Translations under genes and position numbers: made by a program | NCBI GenBank assembly: GCA_903857265.1 | Contig: CAIODZ010000022.1 | Location: 124,001 to 188,000, forward strand | DNA: 64,000 nt | Source: an uncultured Phycisphaerales bacterium | GTDB lineage: Bacteria; Planctomycetota; Phycisphaerae; Sedimentisphaerales; Anaerobacaceae | Direction: 5' to 3' | The notes under the pieces: model-generated | The model's database searches: none | What the model was told of the DNA's origin: nothing | The model's input: only the letters and a program-made list of their open reading frames with translations | In this document: one piece after another, positions 51,552 to 61,475 of the stretch | Numbering within the stretch: the stretch's first letter is position 1 | Layout: each line of letters opens with the position of its first letter

Positions 51552-53041
51552 ACGACTTTCTTACAGTGCACCAAATCTCAGGAACACTTGGCCGGATTGA
51601 TTTAATAGAGGTAGGCCTGGCGATTATCCTTCTTTTTGTTATTTCCTATATCTTCGGGCGCAAAGAAAAAGATACAAAAGATTTTTTTATCGGCGGACGA
51701 AAAGTCCCCTCGATAGTGGCTTGCCTGTCTTTTGTCGCAACAGAAGTAAGCGCACTGACGATTATCGGCGTGCCCGCAACCGCCTATAGCGAAAATTGGC
51801 AGTATCTTCAGTTTTTTATTGGTTCGGCAGCCGCGAGAATTATGGTGGCGTTTTTGTTCATCCCGGTGTTTTACCAGTACAACTGCACGAGTATTTACGA
51901 ATTTCTCAGGCATCGTTTCGGACCCCAGACACAGTACGCCGGCTCGATTTTCTTTTTTATCACACGTTTGATAGCATCCGGCGTCAGATTATATGCCGCG
52001 TGTCTGGGAGTTGGGATAATTCTGGGCTGGCCTTTGGCGACAACGCTATTGGTGTTTACGATGGTAAGCATCGCCTTCATTGCGTTCGGCGGAATAAAAG
52101 CGGTGGTTTGGGCAGGCGCGTATCAGACAACGATTTTCTTCCTGGCAGGCAGCATGTTATTTATTTATCTTCTGCTTAAAATTCAGGGAGGCCTGTCATC
52201 CGCATGGCATATCGCCAATGAGGCGGGCCGGCTGAGTATCTTCAAATTCGATTTTGACCTCAATAACCCGACGACCTTCTGGGCAGGTACCGCCAACGCG
52301 TTTTTCATAGGTCTGGCCATATTCGGAACCGACCAGGAGTTGATGCAGCGATTGCTTACCGTGAAAACCCGCAGGTCAAGTCAGAAGACAATTATTTCTA
52401 CCATACTGGTAGGTTTGCCCATTCTATGCTTGTATCTGGGAATAGGGACATTGCTTTATGTTTTCTACCAGCAAAACCCCAGCGTGCCTGCGCCTGAAAA
52501 AACCAAAGAGGTTTTCTCGCACTTCGTAACATATTCTCTTCCCGTCGGATTAAAAGGATTGATGCTCTCGGCGATTGTATTAGCCAGCATCGATTCGCCG
52601 TTAAGCTCGCTGTCTTCGTCGTTTGTAACGGATATCTATCGACCGCTGATTAAAAAATCCGCGACAGAGGGCCATTATTTGTTCGTTTCCCGGATGGGAG
52701 TGGTTACGTTCGGCCTGATACTGGCGATTATCGCTTTCGCGTGCCAGCCGGTGGAAAACATTCTCTGGTTTGCTTTTGAAATAATGTCTTTGACGGGCGG
52801 CGCCACGCTTGGTATTTTCCTGCTGGGCGTATTAACAAAACGCAAAGCCAATGTCGGTAATGCAGCAGCAATGATTATAAGCGCATTATCTATGGCGGCC
52901 CTTCTGCTGCTGTCTCATGGCGGATACATCAAACTGGCCTGGAGCTGGCTGATAGTAGCAGGCACGGTGATGACTTTCGTCCTGGGCTATCTGTTCAGCT
53001 GCTTCGGGACAAGATTTAATCGCAAAAGCCGGGCGTTTTAG
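51548..53041 (+). CDS. Sodium:solute symporter family transporter
   Basis: DFFIGGRKVPSIVACLSFVATEVSALTIIGVPATAYSENW; YEFLRHRFGPQTQYAGSIFF. Confidence 0.93.
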   Translation: MNDFLTVHQISGTLGRIDLIEVGLAIILLFVISYIFGRKEKDTKDFFIGGRKVPSIVACLSFVATEVSALTIIGVPATAYSENWQYLQFFIGSAAARIMVAFLFIPVFYQYNCTSIYEFLRHRFGPQTQYAGSIFFFITRLIASGVRLYAACLGVGIILGWPLATTLLVFTMVSIAFIAFGGIKAVVWAGAYQTTIFFLAGSMLFIYLLLKIQGGLSSAWHIANEAGRLSIFKFDFDLNNPTTFWAGTANAFFIGLAIFGTDQELMQRLLTVKTRRSSQKTIISTILVGLPILCLYLGIGTLLYVFYQQNPSVPAPEKTKEVFSHFVTYSLPVGLKGLMLSAIVLASIDSPLSSLSSSFVTDIYRPLIKKSATEGHYLFVSRMGVVTFGLILAIIAFACQPVENILWFAFEIMSLTGGATLGIFLLGVLTKRKANVGNAAAMIISALSMAALLLLSHGGYIKLAWSWLIVAGTVMTFVLGYLFSCFGTRFNRKSRAF

Positions 53042-53077
53042 AATTATCACCTTGGGGGAGATATCAGATTATTCTGG

Positions 53078-54334
53078 CTACGCTTGCTTATGCGCAATCC
53101 TGATTTCTTCGACTATTATTTTCAGGCCCGCTTCGACCTTATCAACATCCTGGGCATAGCTTATTCGGATGCACTGCTGTTTGTGCTCCCAGTTGTCTTC
53201 GAGTCCGGGGAAAAAGTAATGACCGGGAACTATGAGAACACCGCGTTTCTTCAGCCGCCGATATAATTCAGCATCGGTAATCTTCAACCCGGGCAGCCAG
53301 AGCCATAGGAAGAACGCCCCTTCGGGCTTGTGAATATGAAAACCAATCCCGTCGAGCAGTCCGCAAATCTTCGCAACTGCCCATTTTGCCTTGTCCTGGT
53401 AATAAGGTCTTATCACTTCTTTACTCAGCCGAACCAGCTCGCCTGTCCGCACAAGCTCAGTCCCAATCGCGGCGCCGATACTGGCTGTGCTCAAGCTCAT
53501 CACGGCATTCATCTCCGAGACCATTTCGATAATTTCTTCGCGAGCGATGACAACACCCGTCCGCGTCGCAGGCAATCCGAACTTCGACAAGCTCATACAC
53601 ACAATCGTGTTTTCATTCCAAAGCGGTTTTGCCTCGGTGAAGATTATATTCGGAAAAGGTGCGCCGTATGCGTTGTCGATAATCAACGGAATATCTTTGG
53701 CTCGCGCAAGCGAATCAAGCTTGGCAACTTCGGCATCGGTCAGAACGTTGGCCGTAGGGTTGGTAGGCCTTGAAATACATATCGCACCAATATCCTCACC
53801 TACATTAAGCCGGTCAAAATCCACGTGATATTTGAAAATATGCTCATCGATGTGCTCGATATCAGGCTTATTCGCCACAAATAAACCATCGGTAAAACCT
53901 ACGTCGCAATAGCCGGTGTATTCGGGAGCAAGCGGAAGTAAAATTTTCTTTTTTGAGCCATCTTCAAACTCGCCCGCGAAGATATTGAAGAGTATGAAAA
54001 ACGCCGACTGACTGCCAGCCGTAAGAGCGATATTGCCCGGCTTGATATTCCACCCACACTCAGTTCGCAATAATTCGCAGATTGCCTCAATAAATTCCCT
54101 GTTGCCCTGCGGCGGGTCATAATCTCCGACCGCTTTTTCGAATGCGCCTTCTTTCGCAAGAAGCCCACTCATACACTGTCGAAAGACCCGGTCCACTTCC
54201 GGTATATGTGACGGATTACCCCCTCCGAGCATCAGGACATCAACGCCGGCCTTTAGCCCCTCGCCCATATCAACCATTAACTGGCTGATACCAGACCTGC
54301 GTTTTATCTTTTGACCAAACCTCGATACTTTCAT
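53078..54334 (-). CDS. avtA: Valine-pyruvate aminotransferase-like PLP enzyme
   Basis: FGQKIKRRSGISQLMVDMGEGLKAGVDVLMLGGGNPSHIPEV; SLSKFGLPATRTG. Confidence 0.87.
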   Translation of the reverse strand: MKVSRFGQKIKRRSGISQLMVDMGEGLKAGVDVLMLGGGNPSHIPEVDRVFRQCMSGLLAKEGAFEKAVGDYDPPQGNREFIEAICELLRTECGWNIKPGNIALTAGSQSAFFILFNIFAGEFEDGSKKKILLPLAPEYTGYCDVGFTDGLFVANKPDIEHIDEHIFKYHVDFDRLNVGEDIGAICISRPTNPTANVLTDAEVAKLDSLARAKDIPLIIDNAYGAPFPNIIFTEAKPLWNENTIVCMSLSKFGLPATRTGVVIAREEIIEMVSEMNAVMSLSTASIGAAIGTELVRTGELVRLSKEVIRPYYQDKAKWAVAKICGLLDGIGFHIHKPEGAFFLWLWLPGLKITDAELYRRLKKRGVLIVPGHYFFPGLEDNWEHKQQCIRISYAQDVDKVEAGLKIIVEEIRIAHKQA

Positions 54335-54345
54335 TTCGCCGAAGT

Positions 54346-55548
54346 TTAATTCACTTTAATTTTTGCGAATTTGCGTTTGCCGACCTGTATCGTCATCCCG
54401 TTTGCGGGAGTGATTTGAGCATTCGGGTCAGTAACTTTCTGCCCATCAATAGTTACGGCCGATTGCGAGCACATACGCTTGGCGTCGCCGCCTGTTTCGA
54501 CTAATTTGCAGGCAAGTAACAATTGCTTAACCGAAATCGGCTCAGCAGGTAACTTGAATTCAGGCATCTCATCAGGCAGTTGCTTTTGAGCAAAGACCTT
54601 CTCAAATTGTTCCGCAGCCGAATCCGCAGCTGCTGCATCGTAAAACTGGGAGATAATCGCCTTTGCGAGCAGAACTTTCGCCTCTTTGGGATGTGTCTTT
54701 TGCGAATTAGTCAGCTCAGCGATTTTCTCAGCGGGCAGGTCGGTAAGCAGCGTAAAGTAATTTGCCATCATATCATCAGATATGCTCATCACCTTGCCGA
54801 ACATATCTTTGGGCTCATCTGTTACGCCTATGTAATTACCCTTCGATTTGCTCATCTTCTCTTTGCCGTCTAAGCCGACGAGAATGGGACAGGTAATAAC
54901 AATCTGCGGGGACTGATTATTGACTCGCTGAAGGTCTCTGCCCACGAGATTATTGAAGGTCTGGTCTGTGCCGCCGAGTTCGACATCGCTTTTTATGGCA
55001 ACCGAATCATAGCCCTGCATAAGCGGATACAAAAATTCGTGGACGCCTATCGCGTCGCCCTTCTTATAACGAATCTCAAACGTATCGCGTTCGAGCATAC
55101 GCGCAACGGTCATATTGCCGGCAAGTTTAATTATGTCGGCAAGATGAAGGGACGCGAGCCATTCGGAGTTATGCCGAACCTCAAGTTTGTCGGAGGAAGT
55201 ATCGAGAATTTTGCCCGCCTGTTCGAAATATGTCTTTGCGTTTTTATCGATTTGCTCGGGCGAAAGCATCGGACGGGTAGTGTTCTGGCCCGTGGGGTCG
55301 CCAATGCGGGCGGTATAATCGCCGATAATCAACACGGCTTTGTGGCCCATGTCCTGGAACTGGCGCATCTTGCGAAGCACAACGGTATGACCCAGGTGAA
55401 TATCGGGGCTTGTGGGGTCAAGGCCAAGCTTTACTCGGAGTTGGCGTTTATCTTTGGCGGCATTAGCGAGCTTTTCAGCCAATTCGGCCTCGGTGAAAAT
55501 CTCAGCCGTGCCGCGTTTGAGTAATTTCAACTGTTCCGGAATCTGCAT
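54346..55548 (-). CDS. tyrS: Tyrosyl-tRNA synthetase
   Basis: RVKLGLDPTSPDIHLGHTVVLRKMRQFQDMGH; KEKMSKSKGNYIG; C-terminal S4 domain. Confidence 0.96.
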   Translation of the reverse strand: MQIPEQLKLLKRGTAEIFTEAELAEKLANAAKDKRQLRVKLGLDPTSPDIHLGHTVVLRKMRQFQDMGHKAVLIIGDYTARIGDPTGQNTTRPMLSPEQIDKNAKTYFEQAGKILDTSSDKLEVRHNSEWLASLHLADIIKLAGNMTVARMLERDTFEIRYKKGDAIGVHEFLYPLMQGYDSVAIKSDVELGGTDQTFNNLVGRDLQRVNNQSPQIVITCPILVGLDGKEKMSKSKGNYIGVTDEPKDMFGKVMSISDDMMANYFTLLTDLPAEKIAELTNSQKTHPKEAKVLLAKAIISQFYDAAAADSAAEQFEKVFAQKQLPDEMPEFKLPAEPISVKQLLLACKLVETGGDAKRMCSQSAVTIDGQKVTDPNAQITPANGMTIQVGKRKFAKIKVN

Positions 55549-55719
55549 CGCAAAAAATCCTCATAAAAATCAATAAATTCGCCGTCGGCGAACAAGATGG
55601 GGCGATTATACGCCTGCCTGAGGGGATTTGCAACGCCTATACCTGTTATGACTGACCGCCGCCTGAAACGCTGGCCGACCTGAGCAAAACATCTGGCCCG
55701 AAATGAAACGGCATATAAT

Positions 55720-56703
55720 TTACGTCCCACTCAGGTATGCGCCCTGCGCAAGATATTGTGTAACATAATCCATGACAGATTCTTCAAGAGAGGTGATTTG
55801 CTTTTCGTAGCCGATGTTTCGGAGTTTGGTAATGTCGGCCTCTGTGAAATATTGGTACTGATTGCGGACAGAGTCGGGCATATCGATGTATTCGATATTC
55901 GGCTTTTTGCCCATCGCGGCGAATACCGCCTTCGCCAAATCATTCCAGGAACGAGCGACGCCTGCGCCAAGATTGTATATGCCGGATGTATCAGGGTTAT
56001 CATAAAAGAAAAGCGTCATATCAACCGCGTCTTTGACATAGAGGAAGTCGCGTTTCTGCTCGCCGTCCTTGTAATCGGGCCTGTGAGATTTGAAGAGACG
56101 CACCTTGCCGGTTGTGTTTATCTGCTCGAAGGCCTTGAGGGCAAAACTTCGCATATCGGCTTTGTGATATTCGTTTGGCCCGAAGACGTTGAAGTATTTT
56201 AGCCCCACGATTTTTCCGAGCAGCCCGTTCCTCTTTGCCCAGAGGTCAAATAACTGTTTCGAATAGCCATAAGGGTTGAGGGGTTTGAGCGTTTCGATTT
56301 TATCTTCATCGTCGACAAAGCCGTTTTCTCTGTCACCGTATGTGGCGGCGCTGGAGGCGTAAATGAATCGAATTCCCTCCTCGGTCGTCCACTGGGCAAG
56401 TTGTCTGGTGTATTCGAAATTGTTCTCCATAAGGAATGACACATCTGTCTCGGTAGTCGATGAGCAGGCGCCAAGGTGAAAGACGGCATCCGCGGAGAAG
56501 CTGACCACGTCTTCGGCCACCATTTCAAGGAATTCTTCTTTGTCCAGGTAGTCGGCAAAACGCAGGTTGACAAGGTTTTTCCACCGCTGGTCGTTGCCGA
56601 GCCGGTCAACAACAAGAATATCGTCGATACCGCGTTTATTCAAAGCCGCGATTAACGCTGAGCCGATAAAGCCCGCACCGCCTGTTACGATTATCATTGG
56701 CAA
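55720..56703 (-). CDS. hldD: ADP-L-glycero-D-manno-heptose 6-epimerase
   Basis: MIIVTGGAGFIGSALIAALNKRGIDDILVVDRL; NVFGPNEYHKADMRSFALKAFEQI. Confidence 0.93.
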   Translation of the reverse strand: MPMIIVTGGAGFIGSALIAALNKRGIDDILVVDRLGNDQRWKNLVNLRFADYLDKEEFLEMVAEDVVSFSADAVFHLGACSSTTETDVSFLMENNFEYTRQLAQWTTEEGIRFIYASSAATYGDRENGFVDDEDKIETLKPLNPYGYSKQLFDLWAKRNGLLGKIVGLKYFNVFGPNEYHKADMRSFALKAFEQINTTGKVRLFKSHRPDYKDGEQKRDFLYVKDAVDMTLFFYDNPDTSGIYNLGAGVARSWNDLAKAVFAAMGKKPNIEYIDMPDSVRNQYQYFTEADITKLRNIGYEKQITSLEESVMDYVTQYLAQGAYLSGT

Positions 56704-56797
56704 TCCCTTTCCAGTTTAACTAATGGTTCTTTAGGCGATAAGCTTAAATCGGGAGCCGCGAAGTGTCAATCCTTGAGAAATGGAGAAATGAGCGCAT

Positions 56798-56822
56798 AAA
56801 AAAACCGCTCACCAAGAGCGGT
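56798..56822 (-). terminator. Intrinsic terminator
   Basis: Minus strand ACCGCTC-TTGGT-GAGCGGT followed by a T run. Confidence 0.85.
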
Positions 56823-56853
56823 CGGAGAAAAGTCGACAAAGATTTTACTACTT

Positions 56854-56949
56854 TCAACACAAAGCGATATACGTCGCGATTGTAAGGATAAGTATCCTTC
56901 TTTTATTAACTGTGAAAGGATACCACACGTTGTAATAAAACCTTCTCAT
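56854..56949 (-). CDS. Putative 31-aa hydrophobic small protein MRRFYYNVWYPFTVNKRRILILTIATYIALC
   Basis: ATG-to-TGA ORF between a candidate promoter (TTGGTT-17-TACAAT, minus) and the terminator at 56798-56822; no clear SD. Confidence 0.3.
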   Translation of the reverse strand: MRRFYYNVWYPFTVNKRRILILTIATYIALC

Positions 56950-57152
56950 CACACCAACTTCGCCGAAGCCAAAACCTTAACACCACTACCTCTCTACTGT
57001 TGTATTGTAATCCAAGGGATAATCAGAACCAAATAAAAAATGGATGGCCAGTCATAAGTGCTGTATTAAAAGGAGGTTACGATTTAGTAAATGACAATAT
57101 TTTTTCGGATGCCCATGGGTACTAAGCGGCCCAAAATCAGAGTTTTTACTAA

Positions 57153-58397
57153 TCAGGCAAGTGTGCGTATTGCCTGACTCATAAGCCGGGCAACAGGCAA
57201 TCTTTGCGGACATCGCGACTCCGCCGCGGAGTAATCAACCGTGAGTATTTTGTCGCGCGTCTGCTGCGGGATGTCCGCGAAAAGCTGACGGGCGGTTTGG
57301 GTATCGCCGAAGCTGTTATAATACATAAGATATCGCATAATGTCGCTGACAGGAACGCCGGCAGCAACTGAATCGCAGATATTCGCGCAACCGGCGCAAT
57401 AGCCGGAGCAGGTCTCGGCTGCGTAGTTTTCAAGCACTTCTTTATCAAGCTGCGTCAGCTTCTTTTTATCCAACGCGGCAGCGACGTTCTGTCGCAAGTG
57501 CTCTGTGTTTTCTCTACCGACACAGGCGGCTGTAACGCGTTTGTCATCGAGAACAAATTTTAGTTTGGCCTGCCCTTCGGTGAATCCTTTTGCCGAGAAG
57601 TGCTCCATTAGTTTTTTGTCGTTATCGCTCTCAACTTTTTGCGCCTGTGTCTTCATTGCGATTATGCCTATACCAGCATCGTAGCAGGCCTGGACGGCGT
57701 CAACGAGCTTCTGGTTCTGCATAACCCGGAAATTATATATCGGCATCACCGCGTCAATCCAGTCCAGCTTGGATGCCCCCATAAGACAACCAGCCACGTT
57801 GGCGTGAGTGCTGAAGCCGAAGTATTTGATGGCCTTTCGCTCTTTGGCCTTCTCGGCCCATTTCTTCATTTCATCATTTAACTGTGCGGGACTACTCAGA
57901 CCGTGGACTCCGAAATACAGGTCGATGTAATCGGTCTTCATCCGCCCCATACTTGCCTGAAGGTGCTTTTCGACGTCTTCGACGTTCTTGGCGAATGATG
58001 CCTTGGTCATCAGGAACAGCTTTTTGCGCACGTCAGGTTTTTTTTCGATGAATTTTCCAATACCAAGCTCGCTGTTGCCGTTCTCATACATAGAAGAGGT
58101 GTCCCATGAAGTAACACCCAAGTCGATGGCTTTGCGCAGAATAATCTGGTTATCGACTGCGTTAAAGGCAACGCCTAACGCAAGACAGGGGATTTCAACA
58201 CCGGTTTTGCCGAGTTTTCGTTTTGGCAATTCAAGCGGTTGGATCGATTGTTCTTTTAGCCCATTGGGTTCGTTCGAATCCGTCTGCGGTGAGCTTGTCG
58301 AAGAGGTCGAACCCGCTAAAACTTTCGAACCGATAACCGAACCTATACCGGCAGCGCCGGCAAATTTAAGGAATCCGCGTCTGCTGACTTCACTCAT
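57153..58397 (-). CDS. Tat-exported aldo/keto reductase with C-terminal CX3CX2CX3C motif
   Basis: SRRGFLKFAGAAG Tat signal; LGKTGVEIPCLALG; AETCSGYCAGCANICDSV. Confidence 0.88.
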   Translation of the reverse strand: MSEVSRRGFLKFAGAAGIGSVIGSKVLAGSTSSTSSPQTDSNEPNGLKEQSIQPLELPKRKLGKTGVEIPCLALGVAFNAVDNQIILRKAIDLGVTSWDTSSMYENGNSELGIGKFIEKKPDVRKKLFLMTKASFAKNVEDVEKHLQASMGRMKTDYIDLYFGVHGLSSPAQLNDEMKKWAEKAKERKAIKYFGFSTHANVAGCLMGASKLDWIDAVMPIYNFRVMQNQKLVDAVQACYDAGIGIIAMKTQAQKVESDNDKKLMEHFSAKGFTEGQAKLKFVLDDKRVTAACVGRENTEHLRQNVAAALDKKKLTQLDKEVLENYAAETCSGYCAGCANICDSVAAGVPVSDIMRYLMYYNSFGDTQTARQLFADIPQQTRDKILTVDYSAAESRCPQRLPVARLMSQAIRTLA

Positions 58398-58423
58398 TCA
58401 ATTCTCCTCGCGTAAATAGCTAA

Positions 58424-59641
58424 TCAGGCAAGTTTTTCGACGGCTTCCCGGACAAGCCGGGCAATCGGCATATGCTGCGGGCAACGTTGTTCCGCGAGCC
58501 GATAATCGGTCGTCAATAACCTCGCCCTTACATCGGCGGGTATAGCAGCGAACGTTTGTTTCGCCAGTTGTGTGTCACCGTAGCTGTTGTGATACATAAG
58601 CGACCGCATGACATCATTGATATTTGACACACCGGAGGCAGCATCGCAGATATGGGAGCAGCCGGCACAATAACCGGAGCACGTTGCGTTTGCGTATTCG
58701 GCAAGAGCGTCTTTGTCGTCCTGCGCCAGTTTTGTCTTGTCGAGCATCGCGGCGACGTTTTCATTGATAAAAGCAACGCTGTTCATACCGACTGTAACAG
58801 CGGCAATTCTCTCATCTTCCATAACGGCCTTTATCTTCGCCTGGCCCTCGGTGAAACCCTTCGCTGAAAAATGCTCAATCAATTTCTTGTCCTCATCGGT
58901 CTCGACGTTTACGCTCTTCTGGGTCTTCATTGCAGTAAGCGCTATTCCCGCTTTATAGCAGGCATCAATCGCCTTTTGCATCATGGGGTCTTTAGTCAGA
59001 CGGAAGTTATACGTTGTCAAAATAGCGTCAACCCAGCCAAGTTTTGATGCCTCTAACAGATTTTTCGCCATATTGCTGTGCGTGCTAAAGCCGAAATATT
59101 TTATCAGGCCCTTTTTCTTTGCGTTTTCTGCCCAGGGCTTGAGGTCTTCTGTAAGCTGCGAAATATTATCGAGAACGTGAACGCCGTAGTACACATCAAT
59201 GTAATCGGTATTCATTCTTTTTAACGATTCCTGGAGCCGGCCTTCGACTTCCGCTGCTCCCTTGGCGTGCGAGGCCTTGGTCGCGATAAACAGTTTCTTT
59301 CGCATCTCAGGTCTGCCAGCCAGGAACTTGCCAATGCACAGTTCACTGTTGCCGTTGGTGTAGCCAGAAGCGGTATCCCAGTAGGTTACACCCCATTTCA
59401 GAGAGCTTGTAAGAATAACCTGGTTATCGATAAGCTGTATGGCGCCGAGAGACAACGCCGACACATCCGGTCCCGCCTTGCCGAATTTTCGCGTGGGGAC
59501 CTGTGGGGTTTCACTCTGCTGTTTCCCAGCGGCTGTATTCGGCTCATTTGAATCCGCTTTTGCTTTCGACGCCAAAACGGAACCTAAACCCGCCACTCCG
59601 ATTGTCTTCAAAAAATTCCTTCTGTTAAATTCGCTGCTCAT
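58424..59641 (-). CDS. Tat-exported aldo/keto reductase, tandem paralogue
   Basis: NRRNFLKTIGVAG; FGKAGPDVSALSLGAIQ; ATCSGYCAGCSHICDAA. Confidence 0.88.
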   Translation of the reverse strand: MSSEFNRRNFLKTIGVAGLGSVLASKAKADSNEPNTAAGKQQSETPQVPTRKFGKAGPDVSALSLGAIQLIDNQVILTSSLKWGVTYWDTASGYTNGNSELCIGKFLAGRPEMRKKLFIATKASHAKGAAEVEGRLQESLKRMNTDYIDVYYGVHVLDNISQLTEDLKPWAENAKKKGLIKYFGFSTHSNMAKNLLEASKLGWVDAILTTYNFRLTKDPMMQKAIDACYKAGIALTAMKTQKSVNVETDEDKKLIEHFSAKGFTEGQAKIKAVMEDERIAAVTVGMNSVAFINENVAAMLDKTKLAQDDKDALAEYANATCSGYCAGCSHICDAASGVSNINDVMRSLMYHNSYGDTQLAKQTFAAIPADVRARLLTTDYRLAEQRCPQHMPIARLVREAVEKLA

Positions 59642-59743
59642 TGATAACTCTCCATAAGAAACTCATTTTTCGTTCATGTTATAAAGACAGGTTCAACTAT
59701 TATCTACCTTCGTCAATTCCATTCTGTTCACTCTGTTCTGCTA

Positions 59744-61468
59744 TTATAACAGCAATCTTCGGTCTGTGCTTCTGGTTTCGCCTTCAGCGGTAATTCTTAT
59801 CGCCCTTTTGCCGCTGACGGGGCACTCGTGCTCGCATACGCCGCAGCCGATACACTTTTCGATATCCACACAGGGCTTCTGCAATCGCACCTGTATTTCG
59901 ATTTTACCCGCCGCAGCAGCGGGCAATTTGCCTTCGGAAATTCCTACTGAAGTAGCGGTATTTGAGGAGATTTTGCGCCGGCTGCCGTCCTCAAAAAGAA
60001 CATAATAATCGCCCGTGGCGAATTTATCCGCGGGGATATCTCTGTCAATCTCGATTGTATTTTCCGTTACCTGCTTAATCGAAACTACGCTGTCTCTGAC
60101 CGTCGTAAAAACATCCTTCGTGAAAATCGCCTTTGGGCTGACGGGGCAATTTTCCTGGCAGACAATACAGGGCTTATCCATTGACCACGGCAAACACCTG
60201 CCCTGGTCAACGAATGCTGTTCCGAGTTTGATTGGGCCGGCGGAGGCAAAGTCGCCGAGGCCTCTTTTTTCATCGAGAGTAATCGGCCTGATTGCCGAAG
60301 TCGGGCAGACCTGTCCGCAGGCGACGCAATTCAACTGACAGCCGCTTGAGCCGATGCGGTTATTAAGTATCGGCGACCATAATCCTTCGAGACCGCCTTC
60401 CAGACCGGCCGGCTGAATAACGTTCGTCGGGCAAACCCGCATACACTGTCCACACTTGAGGCATCGTTTCAGAAATTCCGGCTCAGCCAAAGCGCCGGGC
60501 GGGCGAACCACACCGGTGTACCAGTTCGAGGCGACCTTGCCGCTTAGCCGAGTCGCGGGAGCAGCTATTATCCCGCTAACAAACGATAACACGACCCCCC
60601 TTCTGGAAACATCGACCTGCGTTTCACCTGCAAGTGAGGGCAAGGTCTGATAAGCGATGAGGTCGTGTTTGCAATCATCCCGGCAGTTGAAGCAAAGCAC
60701 ACATTCTGCAATTTTGATATTGCCGCTCGGCTCGCAGCCGCCCTCGCAGGCCTTTTCGCACATCTTGCAGTTGATACATTCGCTTTTGGTCTTGCCGATG
60801 CGCCAAATCGAGAACCTGCTTATGATTCCCAAAAACGCGCCAGTAGGACAAATAAACCGGCAGTAAAATCTCGGTATAAAAAGATTCAGCAGTACCGCTG
60901 TTGCAAATACGGTGAATATCAGCCAGCCAAACTCGTAATAACGCGCGTTGACCGAAGTTAGGTACGTGCCCCTGTCAAAAATGGGAAGTAACATAAGCTG
61001 AAACGAACGGGTTACCAGCGGGATGGGGTCGAGCAATCCTGTTTGAAGAGTGCCTGCCAGCGAGGGAAACACCGCCATCCCAAGGAAGAAAATCAAAATC
61101 AGGTATTTTATACACTGTGCCTTGCGGTATATGTTTAGCCGGATTTTCACAGCGACTTTTTTGCCCCGGTTGCCCAGATAGCCGACAAACTGATGTATCG
61201 CACCAAAAGGGCAAATCCAGCCGCAGAAAAACCGCCCGAAGATTATCGTCAGAATGACAACTCCAATCGCGCAGTGCAAAGGCCCGTAAAATTTGCGGGT
61301 TGATACTATCGTGCCGAGCGCAACAAGAGGGTCGATCTGTAAAATCCAGTTAATGGGCCAGTTCCGGATTTGCCAGAACTTTTCCCCGACCGTGGTAACG
61401 ATGCAAAACCACACAAACAGGGCAAAAAAGAACAACTGGTTTATTCTTCGAACCGTCGTGATTTTCAT
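59744..61468 (-). CDS. Membrane polyferredoxin (NapH-like plus NapG-like 4Fe-4S domains)
   Basis: FCGWICPFGAIHQF, CRFICPTGAFLG, several CxxCxxCxxxC clusters, terminal CIGCGVCEHECP. Confidence 0.88.
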   Translation of the reverse strand: MKITTVRRINQLFFFALFVWFCIVTTVGEKFWQIRNWPINWILQIDPLVALGTIVSTRKFYGPLHCAIGVVILTIIFGRFFCGWICPFGAIHQFVGYLGNRGKKVAVKIRLNIYRKAQCIKYLILIFFLGMAVFPSLAGTLQTGLLDPIPLVTRSFQLMLLPIFDRGTYLTSVNARYYEFGWLIFTVFATAVLLNLFIPRFYCRFICPTGAFLGIISRFSIWRIGKTKSECINCKMCEKACEGGCEPSGNIKIAECVLCFNCRDDCKHDLIAYQTLPSLAGETQVDVSRRGVVLSFVSGIIAAPATRLSGKVASNWYTGVVRPPGALAEPEFLKRCLKCGQCMRVCPTNVIQPAGLEGGLEGLWSPILNNRIGSSGCQLNCVACGQVCPTSAIRPITLDEKRGLGDFASAGPIKLGTAFVDQGRCLPWSMDKPCIVCQENCPVSPKAIFTKDVFTTVRDSVVSIKQVTENTIEIDRDIPADKFATGDYYVLFEDGSRRKISSNTATSVGISEGKLPAAAAGKIEIQVRLQKPCVDIEKCIGCGVCEHECPVSGKRAIRITAEGETRSTDRRLLL

Positions 61469-61475
61469 ATTATTT

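Noticed and set aside
57091-57177. 28-aa plus-strand ORF (MTIFFRMPMGTKRPKIRVFTNQASVRIA) after AAGGAGG
   Set aside because: SD-to-start distance (about 15 nt) is too long, and the 3' end is antisense to the aldo/keto reductase 3' end; insufficient support.
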